Assembly (NCBI GenBank): GCA_030446525.1
Contig: JAUJNC010000006.1
Location: forward strand, 1 to 54,281
DNA from: Armatimonadaceae bacterium
GTDB taxonomy: Bacteria; Armatimonadota; Armatimonadia; Armatimonadales; Armatimonadaceae
Direction of reading: 5' to 3'
Length of the DNA: 54,281 nucleotides
Both the position numbers and the translations under genes were made by a program. Below the pieces are notes generated by a model, which did not search any database, was not told where the DNA came from, and saw nothing but the letters and a program-made list of their open reading frames with translations. This document shows positions 53,587 to 54,281 of the stretch, one piece after another; position 1 is the first letter of the stretch, and every line of letters starts with the position of its first letter.

Positions 53587-54281
53587 ATGTCGAAAAATAC
53601 GATCTGGGGCATCACCTACGGCGATTACGACCTGGCCATCGACCGCGCCGCGCTGACGTACCGCCTGGCGGAGACGAAGACGGGCACGGTCTGGGCCGAC
53701 GGCGCCTCGCTCGGCTGGATAGAGCTCGAGGACCGGGCCACGGGCGCGCTTTCGCGCCGCGACTTCGGGCAGACGACGCTCTTTTCTTTGTCGGAAAAGG
53801 CCGGCGGACAGGGCAAGGAGGTGCTCTTCGGGCTGGAGTGTCTGGGCGTCCCCATCGACCTGTACTTCACCTGCGGCGAGCGGGAGATCAAGCTGACGGT
53901 CGAGGCGAACCGCGACAGCAGGACGCACCGCGTGACCGAGGTGTGCCTGCTGCCGGATCTGTGCGCCGTCCCGGATGACGGGGCGTCGTATCTGGTCGTG
54001 CCGAACCACGAGGGGGCCATCGTGCTGGCCCGCGACGCGCCGGAGGACGCGCTTTCCTTGCAGGTCTGGGAAAGCGCCGGCCTGTCCATGCCCTTCTTCG
54101 GCGCGGTGCGCGGCGAAGGCGCCGCGCGCTCCGCGCTGGGCTTTATCACGGACTCGGCGTACGGCTCGCTGCGCCTGGCGCGGACGGAGGGCGGCGGGGC
54201 GACGCTGGACGCGCATTATGCCCGTGACCCGGAGCGGCGGCGGCTGGAGCTCCGGATCCTCCCCCTGCCCGGCGAGGACTA
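53587..54281 (+). CDS. Unidentified protein, 3' end outside window
   Basis: ATG 53587 with GGGGGCAGG upstream opens a frame of 231 codons that is still open at the window edge: MSKNTIWGITYGDYDLAIDR, then LTYRLAETKTGTVWADGASL and YLVVPNHEGAIVLARDAPED. Beta-rich and soluble at this end, without a signal peptide. It looks like the N-terminal beta-sandwich of a large carbohydrate-active protein, for example a DUF5696-type protein. It follows xylB after 52 bp, which supports a sugar-related role. Confidence 0.65.
   Translation, partial: MSKNTIWGITYGDYDLAIDRAALTYRLAETKTGTVWADGASLGWIELEDRATGALSRRDFGQTTLFSLSEKAGGQGKEVLFGLECLGVPIDLYFTCGEREIKLTVEANRDSRTHRVTEVCLLPDLCAVPDDGASYLVVPNHEGAIVLARDAPEDALSLQVWESAGLSMPFFGAVRGEGAARSALGFITDSAYGSLRLARTEGGGATLDAHYARDPERRRLELRILPLPGED

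Overview
The window is 54 kb of GC-rich bacterial chromosome. The best guess for the source is Armatimonadota or a similar phylum. Three copies of DUF1559-type prepilins (class III signal of the [20 protein letters not shown] type, C-terminal H-X9-DG motif) sit beside LacI/GntR regulators and secreted glycoside hydrolases, and Uma2 proteins, FN3-bearing secreted proteins and GTG/TTG starts also occur. This assignment is an inference from gene content; no rRNA is present.

Layout, left to right. 1-2.7 kb: an ECF sigma factor, an overlapping downstream partner and a zinc-ribbon/one-TM protein, all on the minus strand. 2.8-6.3 kb: a Clp_N domain running into a cytochrome P450, then peptide chain release factor 3 (prfC), all interrupted by single-base indels. 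6.5-11.5 kb: the most unusual locus. Its own strong promoter drives a roughly 909-residue protein that joins a PGRP/amidase domain, an alpha/beta-hydrolase and a metacaspase. It is followed by two tiny proteins and an M4-like zinc metallopeptidase. A secreted gingipain-like (C25-like) FN3 protein comes next. 13.4-16.3 kb: glyA behind a ZTP riboswitch with terminator, and a threonine aldolase. 16.5-20.6 kb: a compact operon of dCMP deaminase, a WecA-type GT4 enzyme, a GNAT acetyltransferase, UDP-GlcNAc 2-epimerase and undecaprenyl-diphosphatase, which together suit lipid-linked glycan synthesis. 20.7-26.8 kb: small and HEAT proteins, a D-cysteine desulfhydrase-like enzyme with an MBL-fold enzyme, pterin dehydratase, sucC - DUF4177 - sucD, and Uma2.

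26.8-30.3 kb and 40.9-44.5 kb hold two parallel minus-strand cassettes of LacI regulator, DUF1559 prepilin and secreted glycoside hydrolase. 38.7-40.7 kb holds a third, damaged version with a GntR regulator. Between them (30.5-38.6 kb) lies an accessory, decayed zone: rtcB with in-frame stops, an adenylate cyclase cut by an IS4-family element, a frameshifted methyltransferase, IS110 and IS256 scraps, and truncated VOC, NmrA and LtrA genes. 44.9-54.3 kb is mostly intact: Uma2, tRNA-Leu(GAG), a large secreted protein, mutL (apparently leaderless), a YeaQ-type membrane protein, a sugar isomerase/epimerase-like TIM barrel, HEPN, a small secreted protein, xylB and an open-ended gene.

Sequence quality matters here. 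Frameshifts cluster at 2.5-9.9 kb, 23.5-25.2 kb, 26.8-27.1 kb, 30.5-34.7 kb and 37.9-40.4 kb, while 10-23 kb and 45-54 kb have essentially none. They hit conserved housekeeping genes, and several share one context: a base inserted just before CTG, for example GAGCTG read as GAGCCTG. I therefore treat most of them as uncorrected sequencing indels rather than true pseudogenes, except in the 30-38.6 kb accessory zone, where real decay is likely.
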